This document shows, one piece after another, positions 48,615 through 57,595 of a stretch of DNA of 64,000 nucleotides. The stretch comes from Streptomyces sp. NBC_00663. Lineage in GTDB: Bacteria > Actinomycetota > Actinomycetes > Streptomycetales > Streptomycetaceae. Each line of letters begins with the position of its first letter. Positions within the stretch are counted from its first letter, which is position 1. The position numbers and the translations under genes were made by a program. The notes beneath the pieces are model-generated. The model saw nothing but the letters and a program-made list of their open reading frames with translations, did not search any database and had not been told where the DNA came from. The stretch lies in contig NZ_CP109027.1 of NCBI RefSeq assembly GCF_036226885.1, positions 4,278,001 to 4,342,000 on the forward strand, in the 5' to 3' direction.

Positions 48615-49145
48615 ATGCGCGCCCTCCCCCTCGCCGCCGCCACCCTCGCCGCGGCCTTCCTGCTGACCGCCTGTTCCGACGACGACGGCGGCGAGGCCAC
48701 CGGCGCCTCCGCCAAGGCCGGCGGCGCCTGCGCGATCGGCGAGATGGGCGTGCGGGTCGGCCCCGCCAACGCCGCCCCGGCCGCCGGCGACACCGGCAAC
48801 GTGCCCGTGACGCTCACCAACAAGAGCGGCGCCAAGTGCACGCTGGACGGTCTGCCCGGCATGGACCTCATCGCCGGCGGCACCACGGCGAGCGTGGAGT
48901 CCGACCCCGCCGCCACCGCCAGGAAGACGACCCTCGCCAAGGGCGCCGCGATCTCCTTCACCCTCACCTATGTCCGGGGCGAGAAGGGCGGCGACGGCAG
49001 CCTCGCCGTGACGAGCGCGGACTTCACCCTGCCGGGGTCCACCAAGACGTACGCCTTCAAGTGGTCGTACGGCGATGTCGCTTTGAAGAAGGACGGCGAG
49101 ACCCCGGACGCCGCCGTGTCCGGGTTCATGGAGTCCAGCGAGTGA
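48615..49145 (+). CDS. DUF4232 domain-containing lipoprotein
   Basis: The 176-residue product has a signal peptide with lipobox LTAC (Cys about residue 19) and a DUF4232 domain: ACAIGEMGVRVGPANAAPAA, GNVPVTLTNKSGAKCTLDGL and SFTLTYVRGEKGGDG. DUF4232 is a beta-sandwich family common among Streptomyces secreted proteins, of unknown function. ATG 48615 gives the signal peptide; the frame extends upstream without support. It converges with the DUF2786 gene. Confidence 0.82.
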   Translation: MRALPLAAATLAAAFLLTACSDDDGGEATGASAKAGGACAIGEMGVRVGPANAAPAAGDTGNVPVTLTNKSGAKCTLDGLPGMDLIAGGTTASVESDPAATARKTTLAKGAAISFTLTYVRGEKGGDGSLAVTSADFTLPGSTKTYAFKWSYGDVALKKDGETPDAAVSGFMESSE

Positions 49146-49151
49146 CCCCGC

Positions 49152-50273
49152 TCAGCGCAGGGGCTTGCGGGACTTCACCTGCGCCCGGTCCGCCGCGTCC
49201 GAACCCTCCAGCCAGCCCGCCTCGTCGCTGACACCACGCAGGCGGGTGGTGGTGGTCTGCGGGAACATGCGGTCCAGGCGGTCGGTGACGGCGACCTCGC
49301 GGGTGGCGAGGACCGGGAGCAGGTCGTCGCCGACCTGGTTCTCGGCGGCGGCGCGCAGCCGGTCGCCGACGCGGTGGGCGTAGGCCGCGAGGAAGGACTG
49401 CCGGAAGGTCTTGGTGCGCTTGCGGCCACCGGCCCGCTGGGCGGCCTCCGCCTTCGTCATCGCGGACGTGGCCTGCACCAGGAGCGAGGTGTAGAGCAGC
49501 TCCACGGCGTCGAGGTCGGGGCCGAAGCCGACCACCGTGGAGAAGGCGAACGCTTCGCTCCAGACCGCGCGGCAGTGGTTCGCGGTCGCCACCGCGTCCA
49601 GCAGCACCGCCTTGGCCTGCTCGTACGGCGGCTCGACCCCGATCCGGCAGGCGCCCGGGGAGTCGTGCGTGGGCGCCTGCGCGTCCAGGAGCGCCTCGTC
49701 GACACTGTGCCGGGCCATCAGCTCCTGCGCCTTGGCGGTGAGCGCCTCGGCCTCGTCCGGGTAGCCCGTCGCCTCCGCCTTGGCGAGCAGCGCGCGGATC
49801 CGGGTGAGCATGCGGGGCTCGGCGGAGGAATGCCGGCTGACGGGCTCGTCCAGGGGTTCGAGGCTGGGCAGTCGCAGCAGCAGCCGGTACAGCTCCAGGA
49901 CCGAGGTGGCGCGGGCGAAACGGTCCTGCGACGACAGATCGGTCGTCAGCTCTTCGAGCTGAGCCCGCCAGCGGGGACCGCGCGACCGGTCGTCGGGCGC
50001 CTGCGCACGGATCAGCGCCGACACGAGTCGTACGTGTACGTCGTCCAGCTCGCGCCGCACCAGCCGTACGACGTCGGCGGGCTGCCAGCCACGGCGCCAG
50101 GCCGCCGCGACGAACTCCCGTCCCCGGCGTTCGAGTTCGGGGTCGGCGTCCGGATCGGCGGCGAGGAGGGAGGCGGCCGTGTCGAGGGCGGAGTCGGCGT
50201 CCGTGTAGAGGGCGGCCTCGAAGGCGCGGTCGACGGGGCTGGAGGCACTGCTGCCGGCGCTGCTGCTGGTCAC
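49152..50273 (-). CDS. DUF2786 domain-containing protein
   Basis: The 373-residue protein contains a central DUF2786 segment (MLTRIRALLAKAEATGYPDE, AEALTAKAQELMARHSVDEA). The N-terminal 150 residues are helical and Ala/Arg/Asp-rich, and the C-terminal half has ATANHCRAVWSEAFAFSTVV and KTFRQSFLAAYAHRVGDRL. DUF2786 is widespread in actinobacteria and phages and its role is unknown. The start is GTG 50273. Confidence 0.78.
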   Translation of the reverse strand: MTSSSAGSSASSPVDRAFEAALYTDADSALDTAASLLAADPDADPELERRGREFVAAAWRRGWQPADVVRLVRRELDDVHVRLVSALIRAQAPDDRSRGPRWRAQLEELTTDLSSQDRFARATSVLELYRLLLRLPSLEPLDEPVSRHSSAEPRMLTRIRALLAKAEATGYPDEAEALTAKAQELMARHSVDEALLDAQAPTHDSPGACRIGVEPPYEQAKAVLLDAVATANHCRAVWSEAFAFSTVVGFGPDLDAVELLYTSLLVQATSAMTKAEAAQRAGGRKRTKTFRQSFLAAYAHRVGDRLRAAAENQVGDDLLPVLATREVAVTDRLDRMFPQTTTTRLRGVSDEAGWLEGSDAADRAQVKSRKPLR

Positions 50274-50338
50274 GGGGCGATCGTCTCACTCCCTGAAAAT
50301 CGGGTGCCGCCGCCCGGGGTGGCTCCGAGCATGGCCGC

Positions 50339-50965
50339 ATGGTGGACATGTCTCTCTACGCGGCCTTTCTCGTGGCCGCCTTCGCGCTCTGTGTGACTCC
50401 GGGTCCCGACATGATGTTCATCGTGGCGATGGGCGGCCGGGGCGGCCCCGCGGCGGGGGTGATGGCGGCGTTCGGGGTGGCCTGCGCGATGTTCGTGCAC
50501 ACGCTCGCCGCGGCGCTCGGTCTGTCGGCGCTGTTCCTGGCCCTGCCGACGCTGTACCACGTGCTGCGCTGGGCGGGCGCGGCGTATCTGCTGTATCTCG
50601 CGGTGAAGGCGTTCCGGGACCGTTCGGTGCCCGGCGAGGGGGCGGCGGCCGGGGCGGGGATGCGGCGGGCGTTCTGGCAGGGCGCGGTCACCAATCTGCT
50701 CAACCCCAAGGTGATCCTCTTCAACGTGGCGTTCCTGCCCCAGTTCGTGGCGCCCGAGAAGGGCCACATGTGGGAGCAGTTCCTGGTTCTCGGGCTCTCG
50801 ATCACGGTGATGGGCTTCGCGGTGGACGGTTCGATCGGGCTGCTCTCCGGGAAGCTGTCGGCGCTGCTGCGGCGCAGCCGGCGGGTGGCGCGGGGGCTCA
50901 ACATCTTCAGCGGGACGGTGTTCACGGGGCTGGCGGTGCGGTTGGTGGCGTCGGCGCCGAAGTAG
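50339..50965 (+). CDS. LysE family amino acid/metabolite exporter
   Basis: The 208-residue membrane protein has six hydrophobic segments and the LysE/RhtB signatures LCVTPGPDMMFIVAMGGRGG, VLRWAGAAYLLYLAVKAFRD and WQGAVTNLLNPKVILFNVAF. The family exports amino acids and small metabolites. Start at ATG 50339, or 50348 three codons in. Its stop is only about 9 bp before the first operator of the next gene. Confidence 0.92.
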   Translation: MVDMSLYAAFLVAAFALCVTPGPDMMFIVAMGGRGGPAAGVMAAFGVACAMFVHTLAAALGLSALFLALPTLYHVLRWAGAAYLLYLAVKAFRDRSVPGEGAAAGAGMRRAFWQGAVTNLLNPKVILFNVAFLPQFVAPEKGHMWEQFLVLGLSITVMGFAVDGSIGLLSGKLSALLRRSRRVARGLNIFSGTVFTGLAVRLVASAPK

Positions 50966-50973
50966 CCGAGGGG

Positions 50974-51020
50974 TGTCAACGGCGGGTTGACAGTGCCGGA
51001 CTGTCAACCTACGGTTGACA
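50974..51020 (+). promoter_or_regulatory. Promoter with two identical-arm operators, leaderless start
   Basis: TTGACA (50987-50992), a 17-bp spacer and TACGGT (51010-51015) form a promoter whose expected start point falls on the ATG at 51022, giving a leaderless message. Two dyads with the same arms, TGTCAAC-N5-GTTGACA, are at 50974-50992 and 51002-51020; the first covers the -35 and the second the -10. Centres are 28 bp apart. Confidence 0.75.
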
Positions 51021-51021
51021 C

Positions 51022-51759
51022 ATGACGACGAACCCCAACATCACGTCATCCGTACGCCTCGACGACCTCATCGCGGCCATCAAGAAGGTCCACGCGCAGC
51101 CCCTCGAACAGCTGGAGGACGCGGTGATCGCCGCCGATCACCTCGGCGACGTGGCCGACCATCTGATCGGCCACTTCGTGGACCAGGCCCGCCGCTCGGG
51201 GGCCTCCTGGACGGACATCGGCAAGAGCATGGGAGTGACCCGGCAGGCGGCACAGAAGCGGTTCGTGCCCAAGGAGGGCGGCGACCTCGGGGCGAACCAG
51301 GACTTCAGCCGCTACACGCCACGGGCCCGCAACGTGGTGATGGCCTCCCACAACGAGGCCGTCGCCGCCCGCAACGCCGAGGGCCGGCCCGAGCACCTGC
51401 TCCTCGGCCTGCTGGCGGAACCGGAGGGGCTGGCCGCGAAGGCGATCGTCGCGCAGGACGTCCTGCTCGATACCGTCCGCCAGGCCGCGACCGCCGCGCT
51501 CCCGCCGGCCGTCGAGGACGCCCCGGAGCTGGTGCCCTACGGCTCCGACGCCAAGAAGGTCCTCGAACTCACCTTCCGCGAGGCCCTGCGCCTGGGCCAC
51601 AACTACGTAGGCACCGAACACCTGCTGCTGGCCCTCCTGGAGTTCGAGAACGGCCAGGGCCTCCTGTCCGCCCTCGGCGTCACCAAGGAGGCGACGGAGG
51701 CGAACATCGCGGCGGCGCTGTCGGAGTTCACCGCGAAGGGCAGCGGCGCGGCGTCCTGA
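51022..51759 (+). CDS. Clp N-domain protein with helix-turn-helix, probable autoregulator
   Basis: The 245-residue protein joins an N-terminal helical region with a helix-turn-helix (SGASWTDIGKSMGVTRQAAQ, residues about 60-79) to a pair of Clp-N repeats: FSRYTPRARNVVMASHNEAV and GRPEHLLLGLLAEPEGLAAK, then ELTFREALRLGHNYVGTEHL and LLALLEFENGQGLLSALG. It has no AAA+ ATPase, so it cannot be an unfoldase. It looks like a transcription factor that uses a ClpC-type adaptor-binding domain as sensor. ATG 51022 lies one base after two TGTCAAC-N5-GTTGACA dyads. Confidence 0.85.
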   Translation: MTTNPNITSSVRLDDLIAAIKKVHAQPLEQLEDAVIAADHLGDVADHLIGHFVDQARRSGASWTDIGKSMGVTRQAAQKRFVPKEGGDLGANQDFSRYTPRARNVVMASHNEAVAARNAEGRPEHLLLGLLAEPEGLAAKAIVAQDVLLDTVRQAATAALPPAVEDAPELVPYGSDAKKVLELTFREALRLGHNYVGTEHLLLALLEFENGQGLLSALGVTKEATEANIAAALSEFTAKGSGAAS

Positions 51760-51798
51760 TCAGGCCCGTTGTCAGACCCCCCTGCGACACTCGCAACC

Positions 51799-53478
51799 AT
51801 GACCGATCGCTGGGCACTCGCCCCGGCCGAGGGTGGTGGTGTGGAGCTCGCCGCCCTCGGCGGGGACGGGCTGCCCGTCGGGGCGGTGGTGCGGGAGGCG
51901 GATCTCGCGGCGGCCGTGCGGGGGCGGCCGGAGGTCACGCGGTGGGTGTGGCGGTCCACCGCCGAGGTGTATCCGCGGCTGCTCGCCGCGGGGGTGCGCG
52001 TGGAGCGGTGCTACGACATCGAGGACGCCGAGACACTGCTCCTCGGCCACGCCGGGAGATACGGGGAGCCCCGGTCGGCCGCCGCCGCGCTCGCCCGGCT
52101 GCGCGGCGGGCCCGTACCGCCCGATCCCCCGCTGCGCTCCGCCGAACCCGGCTCCCAGTCCTCCCTCTTCGAGCCCCAGGCCGTCCGCCTCCCCCTGACC
52201 CACCTCCTGGAGGTCTACGCCGACCAGCTGCGCCGCCAGGACGCCACCGCGCACCCGGACCGGATGCGGCTGCTGATCACCGCCGAGTCGGCCGGAATGC
52301 TGGTGGCCGCAGAGATGAACCGCGCGGGACTGCCGTGGAGCGCCGACGTGCATCGGGCGGTGCTGCACGAGCTGCTCGGTGAGCGGTACGCCGGTGGCGG
52401 GGAGCCGCGCCGGCTCGCCGAGCTGGCCGACGAGGTGTCCGCCGCGTTCGGGCGCCGGGTCCGGCCCGATCTGCCCGCCGATGTGGTCAAGGCCTTCGCG
52501 CAGGCCGGCATCAAGGTCGCCTCGACCCGTCGCTGGGAGCTGGAGACCGTCGACCATCCGGCCGTGAAGCCCTTGATCGAGTACAAGAAGCTGTACCGGA
52601 TCTGGGTCGCCCACGGCTGGTCCTGGCTCCAGGACTGGGTGCGGGAAGGGCGCTTCCGGCCCGAGTTCCTCTGCCATGGAACCGTCACCGGCCGCTGGGT
52701 CACCAACGGCGGCGGCGCCCTCCAGATCCCCAAGGTGATACGCCGTGCCGTCGTCGCCGACCCCGGCTGGCGGCTGGTCGTCGCCGACGCCGACCAGATG
52801 GAACCGCGCGTCCTGGCCGCCATCTCGCGCGACCCCGGGCTGATGGAGGTGGCCGGCCGCGAGACCGACCTCTACCAGTCCGTCTCCGACCGCGCCTTCT
52901 CCGGCGACCGCGACCAGGCCAAACTCGCCGTGCTGGGCGCCGTGTACGGCCAGACCTCCGGGGACGGCCTCAAGAACCTCGCCGCGCTGCGCCGCCGCTT
53001 CCCCAAGGCGGTGGCGTACGTCGACGAGGCGGCCCGCGCGGGCGAGGAGGGGCGGCTCGTACGGACCTGGCTGGGCCGCACCTGCCCACCCGTGGCCGGC
53101 TCGGGCGACGACGCCGCCGAGGAGGCCGGCATCCCGCAGGACGGACCCGCGGACCAGGGCTGGGTGACGGGCCACGCCTCCGGCACCGCCCGCGCCCGCG
53201 GCCGGTTCGCCCGTAACTTCGTCGTCCAGGGCAGCGCCGCCGACTGGACCCTGCTGCTGCTCGCGGCACTGCGGCGGAGCTGCGCGGACATGGCGGCCGA
53301 ACTGGTCTTCTTCCAGCACGACGAGGTGATCGTGCACTGCCCCGAGGAGGAGGCCGAGCAGGTCGTCGCCGCCATCCGGGACGCGGCGGCGCTGGCCGCC
53401 CGGCTGACGTTCGGGGAGACGCCGGTGCGGTTCCCGTTCACCACGTCGGTGGTGGAGTGCTACGCGGACGCCAAGTAG
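51799..53478 (+). CDS. Short DNA polymerase family A protein
   Basis: The 559-residue protein has a family A polymerase domain: motif A VVADADQMEPRVLAAIS (with the metal-binding Asp and the Q-x-E-x-R pattern), motif B RDQAKLAVLGAVYGQTSGDG (O-helix Lys present) and motif C VFFQHDEVIVHCP. It has no 5'-3' exonuclease domain, and the N-terminal 200 residues are only a faint match to the 3'-5' exonuclease with no visible DxE motif. Databases often label such proteins bifunctional 3'-5' exonuclease/DNA polymerase. It is separate from the full polA, which is not in this window. ATG 51799 is chosen over the frame start at 51769. Confidence 0.88.
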   Translation: MTDRWALAPAEGGGVELAALGGDGLPVGAVVREADLAAAVRGRPEVTRWVWRSTAEVYPRLLAAGVRVERCYDIEDAETLLLGHAGRYGEPRSAAAALARLRGGPVPPDPPLRSAEPGSQSSLFEPQAVRLPLTHLLEVYADQLRRQDATAHPDRMRLLITAESAGMLVAAEMNRAGLPWSADVHRAVLHELLGERYAGGGEPRRLAELADEVSAAFGRRVRPDLPADVVKAFAQAGIKVASTRRWELETVDHPAVKPLIEYKKLYRIWVAHGWSWLQDWVREGRFRPEFLCHGTVTGRWVTNGGGALQIPKVIRRAVVADPGWRLVVADADQMEPRVLAAISRDPGLMEVAGRETDLYQSVSDRAFSGDRDQAKLAVLGAVYGQTSGDGLKNLAALRRRFPKAVAYVDEAARAGEEGRLVRTWLGRTCPPVAGSGDDAAEEAGIPQDGPADQGWVTGHASGTARARGRFARNFVVQGSAADWTLLLLAALRRSCADMAAELVFFQHDEVIVHCPEEEAEQVVAAIRDAAALAARLTFGETPVRFPFTTSVVECYADAK

Positions 53479-53506
53479 CCCGCACGTACCCGCTCGTCCG
53501 GTGCGG

Positions 53507-56500
53507 TCAGCGGTCGAGCAGATCCCTGAGCTCGGCCAGGACTTCCTTCTTGTCCGTGCCGTCCAGCGCGGCCAGCGCGAGGCGCCACTGCTCGCGCGCC
53601 TCCCCGGTCCGCCCCAGCTCCCACAGCAGCAGCCCGTACTGATGACGGGCCAGCCCGCCCGTGTAGCCGTCCGCCCGGGCGTCCGCGCGGCGCAGCAGCT
53701 CGGCGTACTCGCTCTCGGCCCGCTCCGCCCGGCCCAGCAGCCGCAGGGCGCGCAGCAGCCCGAGCCGGGACTGGGACTCCCCGTGCCAGTCGCTGTGACC
53801 GCCGAGCATGCCGAGGCTCTCCTCGAAGTGCGGTACGGCCGCCGCCGGTTCGCCCAGGGTGAGGTAGGCGTAGCCGATGTTGCAGTGCGCGGAGTGGGCG
53901 ACGATGACGTTGCCGATGTCGCTCGCGATCGCGAGGGAGCGCCGGTGGTGCTCGATGGCGGCCCGGGGGTCGGTGTGCTCGTACAGGTTGCCGAGATGGC
54001 CGTACGCCACCGCGTCGCCCCAGGGGTCGTCCAGCTGCGGCGAGAGCTCCAGGCAGGCGAGGAGCGCCTGCTCGGACTCCGCGTAGCGGCCGAGGCTCTC
54101 CAGCAGCAGACCCTTGTTGCCGAGGCAGCGCCGGACCCGGGAGACCACGCCGAGCCGCTGCCAGAGCCTGAGGGCCTGGTCGTTGGTGTCGAGGGAGTCG
54201 CCGTGACGGCCGGCCAGGAAGTGCATGCCGGCCAGGTCGCTCAGCGCGTACGCCTCGGCGACCTCGTCGCCCAGACGCCGGGCCAGCTGGAGCGCGACCT
54301 GCCCCAGCACCTCCATCTCGGCGACGCGACCGCCGCGTTGGAGACAGGGGAAGAGAAGCCGCAGCAGGGCGGAGACATGGGCGGCGGTGCGCTGGTCGGA
54401 GGCGTCGGCGTACCGCTCGGCGAGCGCGACGATGTTGTCCAGTTCCGCGGTGCTCCACGCGAAGGCCTCCTCCGCCGAGGCGAAGGGCGGTACGGACGCC
54501 ACGTGCGCGGTGTGCTCGGGCGGCTGCGTCGGGGTCGGGCGGCGGCGGTCCCCCTGGTCGAAGCCGGGTACGACGGTCGCGGTGAGGACGCGTTCGGCGA
54601 CGGCCGTGTACCAGCGCACACCGGTGCGGGCGACGTCCACGGCCCGTCCGCTCTCGGCGAGTTCCCGGGCGAAGTCACGGACCAGGTCGTGCGGGGCGTA
54701 GCGGCCGTACGCCGTCTCCTCCAGCAGCGCCACGTCGACGAGCCGGTCCAGCGCCTCCTCGGCGCGGTCCGTGTCGGTGCCGAGGAGGCGGGCGATGAGC
54801 GGGGCGCCGTAGGTGGGCAGATGCAGCGCGCCCAGGCGGCGCAGCGCGAGAGCGGCGTCGCGGTCGGAGCGGCGGCCCGAGGCGGCGAGCGCGTCGTGGG
54901 CGACGGCCAGCGAACGGCGTACGGACAGGTCGTCGTACTCCAGCCGCTGCAACCTGCTCTCCGTGGCGGCCAGTTGGTCGGCGAGCACGTCCGGGGTGAG
55001 CGCCCGGCGGGCGGCCAGCCGGGCGGCGACGATCCGCAGGGCGAGGGGGAGGCGGCCGGTGAGTTCGACGAGGGGGTGGGTGGCGTCGATACGGTCGCCG
55101 TCGTCACCGTCGTCGTCACCGTCGCCGTCATGCGGGCCGGAACCGGGGCCGCGGCCCGAGGCCGCCCGCAACAGCGCCGCGCTCTCCTCCGCCGACAGCG
55201 GTTCGAGCGGGAAGCGGCGGGCGCCGTCGAGGGCGGCCAGCGGGGAGCGGCTGGTGACGATCACCGCGCAACCGGGGCCGGCCGGCAGCAACTGCCGTAC
55301 CTGAGCGGCGTTCTCGGCGTCGTCCAGCACCATCAGCGTGCGGGTCGGCGCGAGCATCGAGCGCAGCAACGCGGCCGCCGCGTCCGGGTGTTCGGGGATG
55401 GACCGGGAGTCGGCACCGAGGTCACGGAGCAGCGCGGTGAGGGCCTGGGCCGAGGTGAGGGGGGTCATGCCGGGGGTCGCGCCGTGCAGGTTGACGTACA
55501 ACTGCCCGTCCGGGAAACGGTCCCGCAGGTCGTGCGCCAGGTGAAGGGCGAGCGCGCTCTTGCCGACACCGGCCATGCCGCTGAGGACCGCGACGGGGGT
55601 GGGGTGGTCGGCGGAGGCGGTGGAGAGGGTGTGGCGCAGGTCGCGGAGGTGGGCGGCGCGGCCGGTGAAGTGGGGTGGAGGCGGCGGTAGCTGGGCGGGA
55701 CGGGGTGGTGGGGCGGGGGGCGGTGCGGGGGTGGGAGCGGGCTCGGGGGACGGGGCGCCTGCGGCTGTGCCAGAGGGGTCGGTGGCGTCGTCGGCCGGCA
55801 CCCCGCCCCCCGCGCCCGTGCTCGTACCAGCACCCGCCGGCCCCGTCGGCCGCTCCGGCCCGTCCGGCACCCCCCGCAGCACCTCGGCATGCGCCTCCCG
55901 CACCCCCGCACCCGGCTCCACGCCGAGTTCCTCGATGAGGCGCACGCGCAGGTCGCGGTGGACGGCGAGGGCCTCCGCCTGGCGGCCGGTACGGTGCAGG
56001 GCCAGCATCAACTGGCGGTGGAAGGTCTCGCGCAGCGGGTGTTCGGCGGCGAGGGCGGTCAACTCCGGTACGACGGCCTCCAGTCGGGCGCCGCCGACGG
56101 CGAGGTCGGCGTCGTAGCGCCACTCCAGGAGCAGCAGCCGGGCCTCTCCCAGCCGTTGTACGAAGGCGTAGCCGCCGAGTTCGGCGGGCAGCCCGGTGAG
56201 CGGGGTGCCGCGCCACAGGGCGAGCGCCGCGGTGCAGGCGCGTGCCGTGCGCTCCCAGTCCCGCCCCGCGTGGGCGGCACGGGCCTCGACGGTCAGGGAC
56301 TCGAAGACATGGACGTCCAGTTCGCCCTGCTCGACGCGGAGGAGATAGCCGGGGGGCACGGCGCGCAGCCGGTCGGGGTCGTCGAGCAGGCGGCGCAGCC
56401 GGGTGACGTGGTTGTGCAGCGAGGCCTGTGCGGAGGCGGGCGGCGCTCCGCCCCACAGGGCGTCCTTGAGCGCGTCGACGGAGACGGTACGGCCGGCTTC

Positions 56501-56701
56501 CAGCAGCAGGGCGGCGAGGAGTACGCGCACTTTGGGGCTGCCGACGACGCGGGCGACCGGGCTGTCGCCGTCACCACCGCTGCCGTCACCACCGCTGCTG
56601 CCACCGCCGTCTGCGTGACCCTCGGCGTCGTACAGGACCGGCGGACCGAGGAGTCCGAAGCGCAACTCGCACCGCTTCACACCGACCCACTGCCTTCCCA
56701 T
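53507..56701 (-). CDS. AfsR/SARP-family transcriptional regulator (BTAD, NB-ARC, TPR)
   Basis: The 1064-residue protein has an N-terminal OmpR-like winged helix (KVRVLLAALLLEAGRTVSVD, SLHNHVTRLRRLLDDPDRL), a bacterial activator domain (to about residue 270), a Pro/Ala-rich linker, an NB-ARC ATPase with Walker A SGMAGVGKSALALHLA and Walker B TLMVLDDAEN, and C-terminal tetratricopeptide repeats from about residue 740. This is the AfsR layout, which links signals to antibiotic production. ATG 56701 is used; GTG 56680 is possible. A Gly/Ser/Asp-rich insert splits the DNA-binding domain early (about residues 29-47). It is alone on its strand. Confidence 0.9.
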   Translation of the reverse strand: MGRQWVGVKRCELRFGLLGPPVLYDAEGHADGGGSSGGDGSGGDGDSPVARVVGSPKVRVLLAALLLEAGRTVSVDALKDALWGGAPPASAQASLHNHVTRLRRLLDDPDRLRAVPPGYLLRVEQGELDVHVFESLTVEARAAHAGRDWERTARACTAALALWRGTPLTGLPAELGGYAFVQRLGEARLLLLEWRYDADLAVGGARLEAVVPELTALAAEHPLRETFHRQLMLALHRTGRQAEALAVHRDLRVRLIEELGVEPGAGVREAHAEVLRGVPDGPERPTGPAGAGTSTGAGGGVPADDATDPSGTAAGAPSPEPAPTPAPPPAPPPRPAQLPPPPPHFTGRAAHLRDLRHTLSTASADHPTPVAVLSGMAGVGKSALALHLAHDLRDRFPDGQLYVNLHGATPGMTPLTSAQALTALLRDLGADSRSIPEHPDAAAALLRSMLAPTRTLMVLDDAENAAQVRQLLPAGPGCAVIVTSRSPLAALDGARRFPLEPLSAEESAALLRAASGRGPGSGPHDGDGDDDGDDGDRIDATHPLVELTGRLPLALRIVAARLAARRALTPDVLADQLAATESRLQRLEYDDLSVRRSLAVAHDALAASGRRSDRDAALALRRLGALHLPTYGAPLIARLLGTDTDRAEEALDRLVDVALLEETAYGRYAPHDLVRDFARELAESGRAVDVARTGVRWYTAVAERVLTATVVPGFDQGDRRRPTPTQPPEHTAHVASVPPFASAEEAFAWSTAELDNIVALAERYADASDQRTAAHVSALLRLLFPCLQRGGRVAEMEVLGQVALQLARRLGDEVAEAYALSDLAGMHFLAGRHGDSLDTNDQALRLWQRLGVVSRVRRCLGNKGLLLESLGRYAESEQALLACLELSPQLDDPWGDAVAYGHLGNLYEHTDPRAAIEHHRRSLAIASDIGNVIVAHSAHCNIGYAYLTLGEPAAAVPHFEESLGMLGGHSDWHGESQSRLGLLRALRLLGRAERAESEYAELLRRADARADGYTGGLARHQYGLLLWELGRTGEAREQWRLALAALDGTDKKEVLAELRDLLDR

Positions 56702-56857
56702 GCGCTGTACCTGGCGAAATCCCGCCGTTGGCCACATGTTAGCGATCCGTTGGCGACGCCTGATGTGATCACTTCATCGGATCTGGCCCGAGGGTGCGCG
56801 CGTCGTACGCGTTACTCGGGGGAGTGTCGCTGTCGCGGCCGGATCCGGGGATGTGAC

Positions 56858-56894
56858 AGGACCCCGGTCGTCGGAGGTGAACGACCGGGGTCCT
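56858..56894 (+). terminator. Hairpin with T-run in a divergent intergenic region
   Basis: Perfect 14-bp arms AGGACCCCGGTCGT (56858-56871) and ACGACCGGGGTCCT (56881-56894) with a 9-nt loop are followed on the plus strand by CGTCCGTTTT. It lies in the 342-bp spacer (56702-57043) between the divergent AfsR-like and sigma-factor genes, where no annotated gene ends. The spacer otherwise holds an AT-rich TTAATTAA site at about 57014 and no clear gene. Confidence 0.65.
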
Positions 56895-57043
56895 CGTCCG
56901 TTTTCCGGGGCCCGGCCCCGCACGGCCGGTCGCCCGGCCCCCTTCCCCCTTCACCCCTCCAATGTGACCCATGCCACACCTTGGGAGTGCATAGCCGAGC
57001 CGACCCGACGTCCTTAATTAAAGGGTGTGAGGGAGGGGCGACG

Positions 57044-57595
57044 TTGACGAGGCAGGGGCGGTCCGACGCGTTCGACCGGTTCGTGGCGGACCGGTGGCCG
57101 ACGCTGCTGCACCTGGCCCGGCTGCTCACCGCCGGGGACCGGCACCGGGCCGAGGACCTGTTGCAGGAGGCGCTGGTCAAGCTGTGGTTCGCGTGGCCGA
57201 GGGTGGCCGACCAGGCGCCGGAGGCGTATGTGCGCAAGATCCTGGTCCGCGCCGCGGCCCGCTCGGCCCGGCGCCGCTGGTGGGGCGAGCAGCCCATGGA
57301 CCGCCTCGACCGGCTGCCCGAGCCGCCCGAAGCGGCGGACGAGACCGCCGCCGTGGACGAACGGACCCGCCTGGAGGCCCTGTTGGCGCAACTTCCGGCA
57401 CGTCAACGGGCCGCGGTGGTGCTGCGCTACTACCAGGACCTGCCCGAGGGGCAGGTGGCGGAGGTGCTGGGCTGCCCGGTGGGCACCGCACGCTCGCTCA
57501 CGGCACGGGGAGTCGGACGGTTGCGTCGGCTGATGACCGAGACGGGCGAAGGACGGGTGGAGAAGGAGCCATGGACCACTTCGAGCAGGAGCTAG
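57044..57595 (+). CDS. ECF sigma factor, SigE family
   Basis: The 183-residue sigma factor has region 2 (DAFDRFVADRWPTLLHLARL, HRAEDLLQEALVKLWFAWPR) and region 4 (LEALLAQLPARQRAAVVLRY, YQDLPEGQVAEVLGCPVGTA) of the actinobacterial SigE-like ECF family. The only start giving intact region 2 is a TTG at 57044, five bases after GGGAGGGG; no ATG or GTG is in frame upstream. It overlaps the next gene by 25 bp, and a PMT gene follows, so the three form one operon. The cognate promoter is not recognised. Confidence 0.85.
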   Translation: MTRQGRSDAFDRFVADRWPTLLHLARLLTAGDRHRAEDLLQEALVKLWFAWPRVADQAPEAYVRKILVRAAARSARRRWWGEQPMDRLDRLPEPPEAADETAAVDERTRLEALLAQLPARQRAAVVLRYYQDLPEGQVAEVLGCPVGTARSLTARGVGRLRRLMTETGEGRVEKEPWTTSSRS

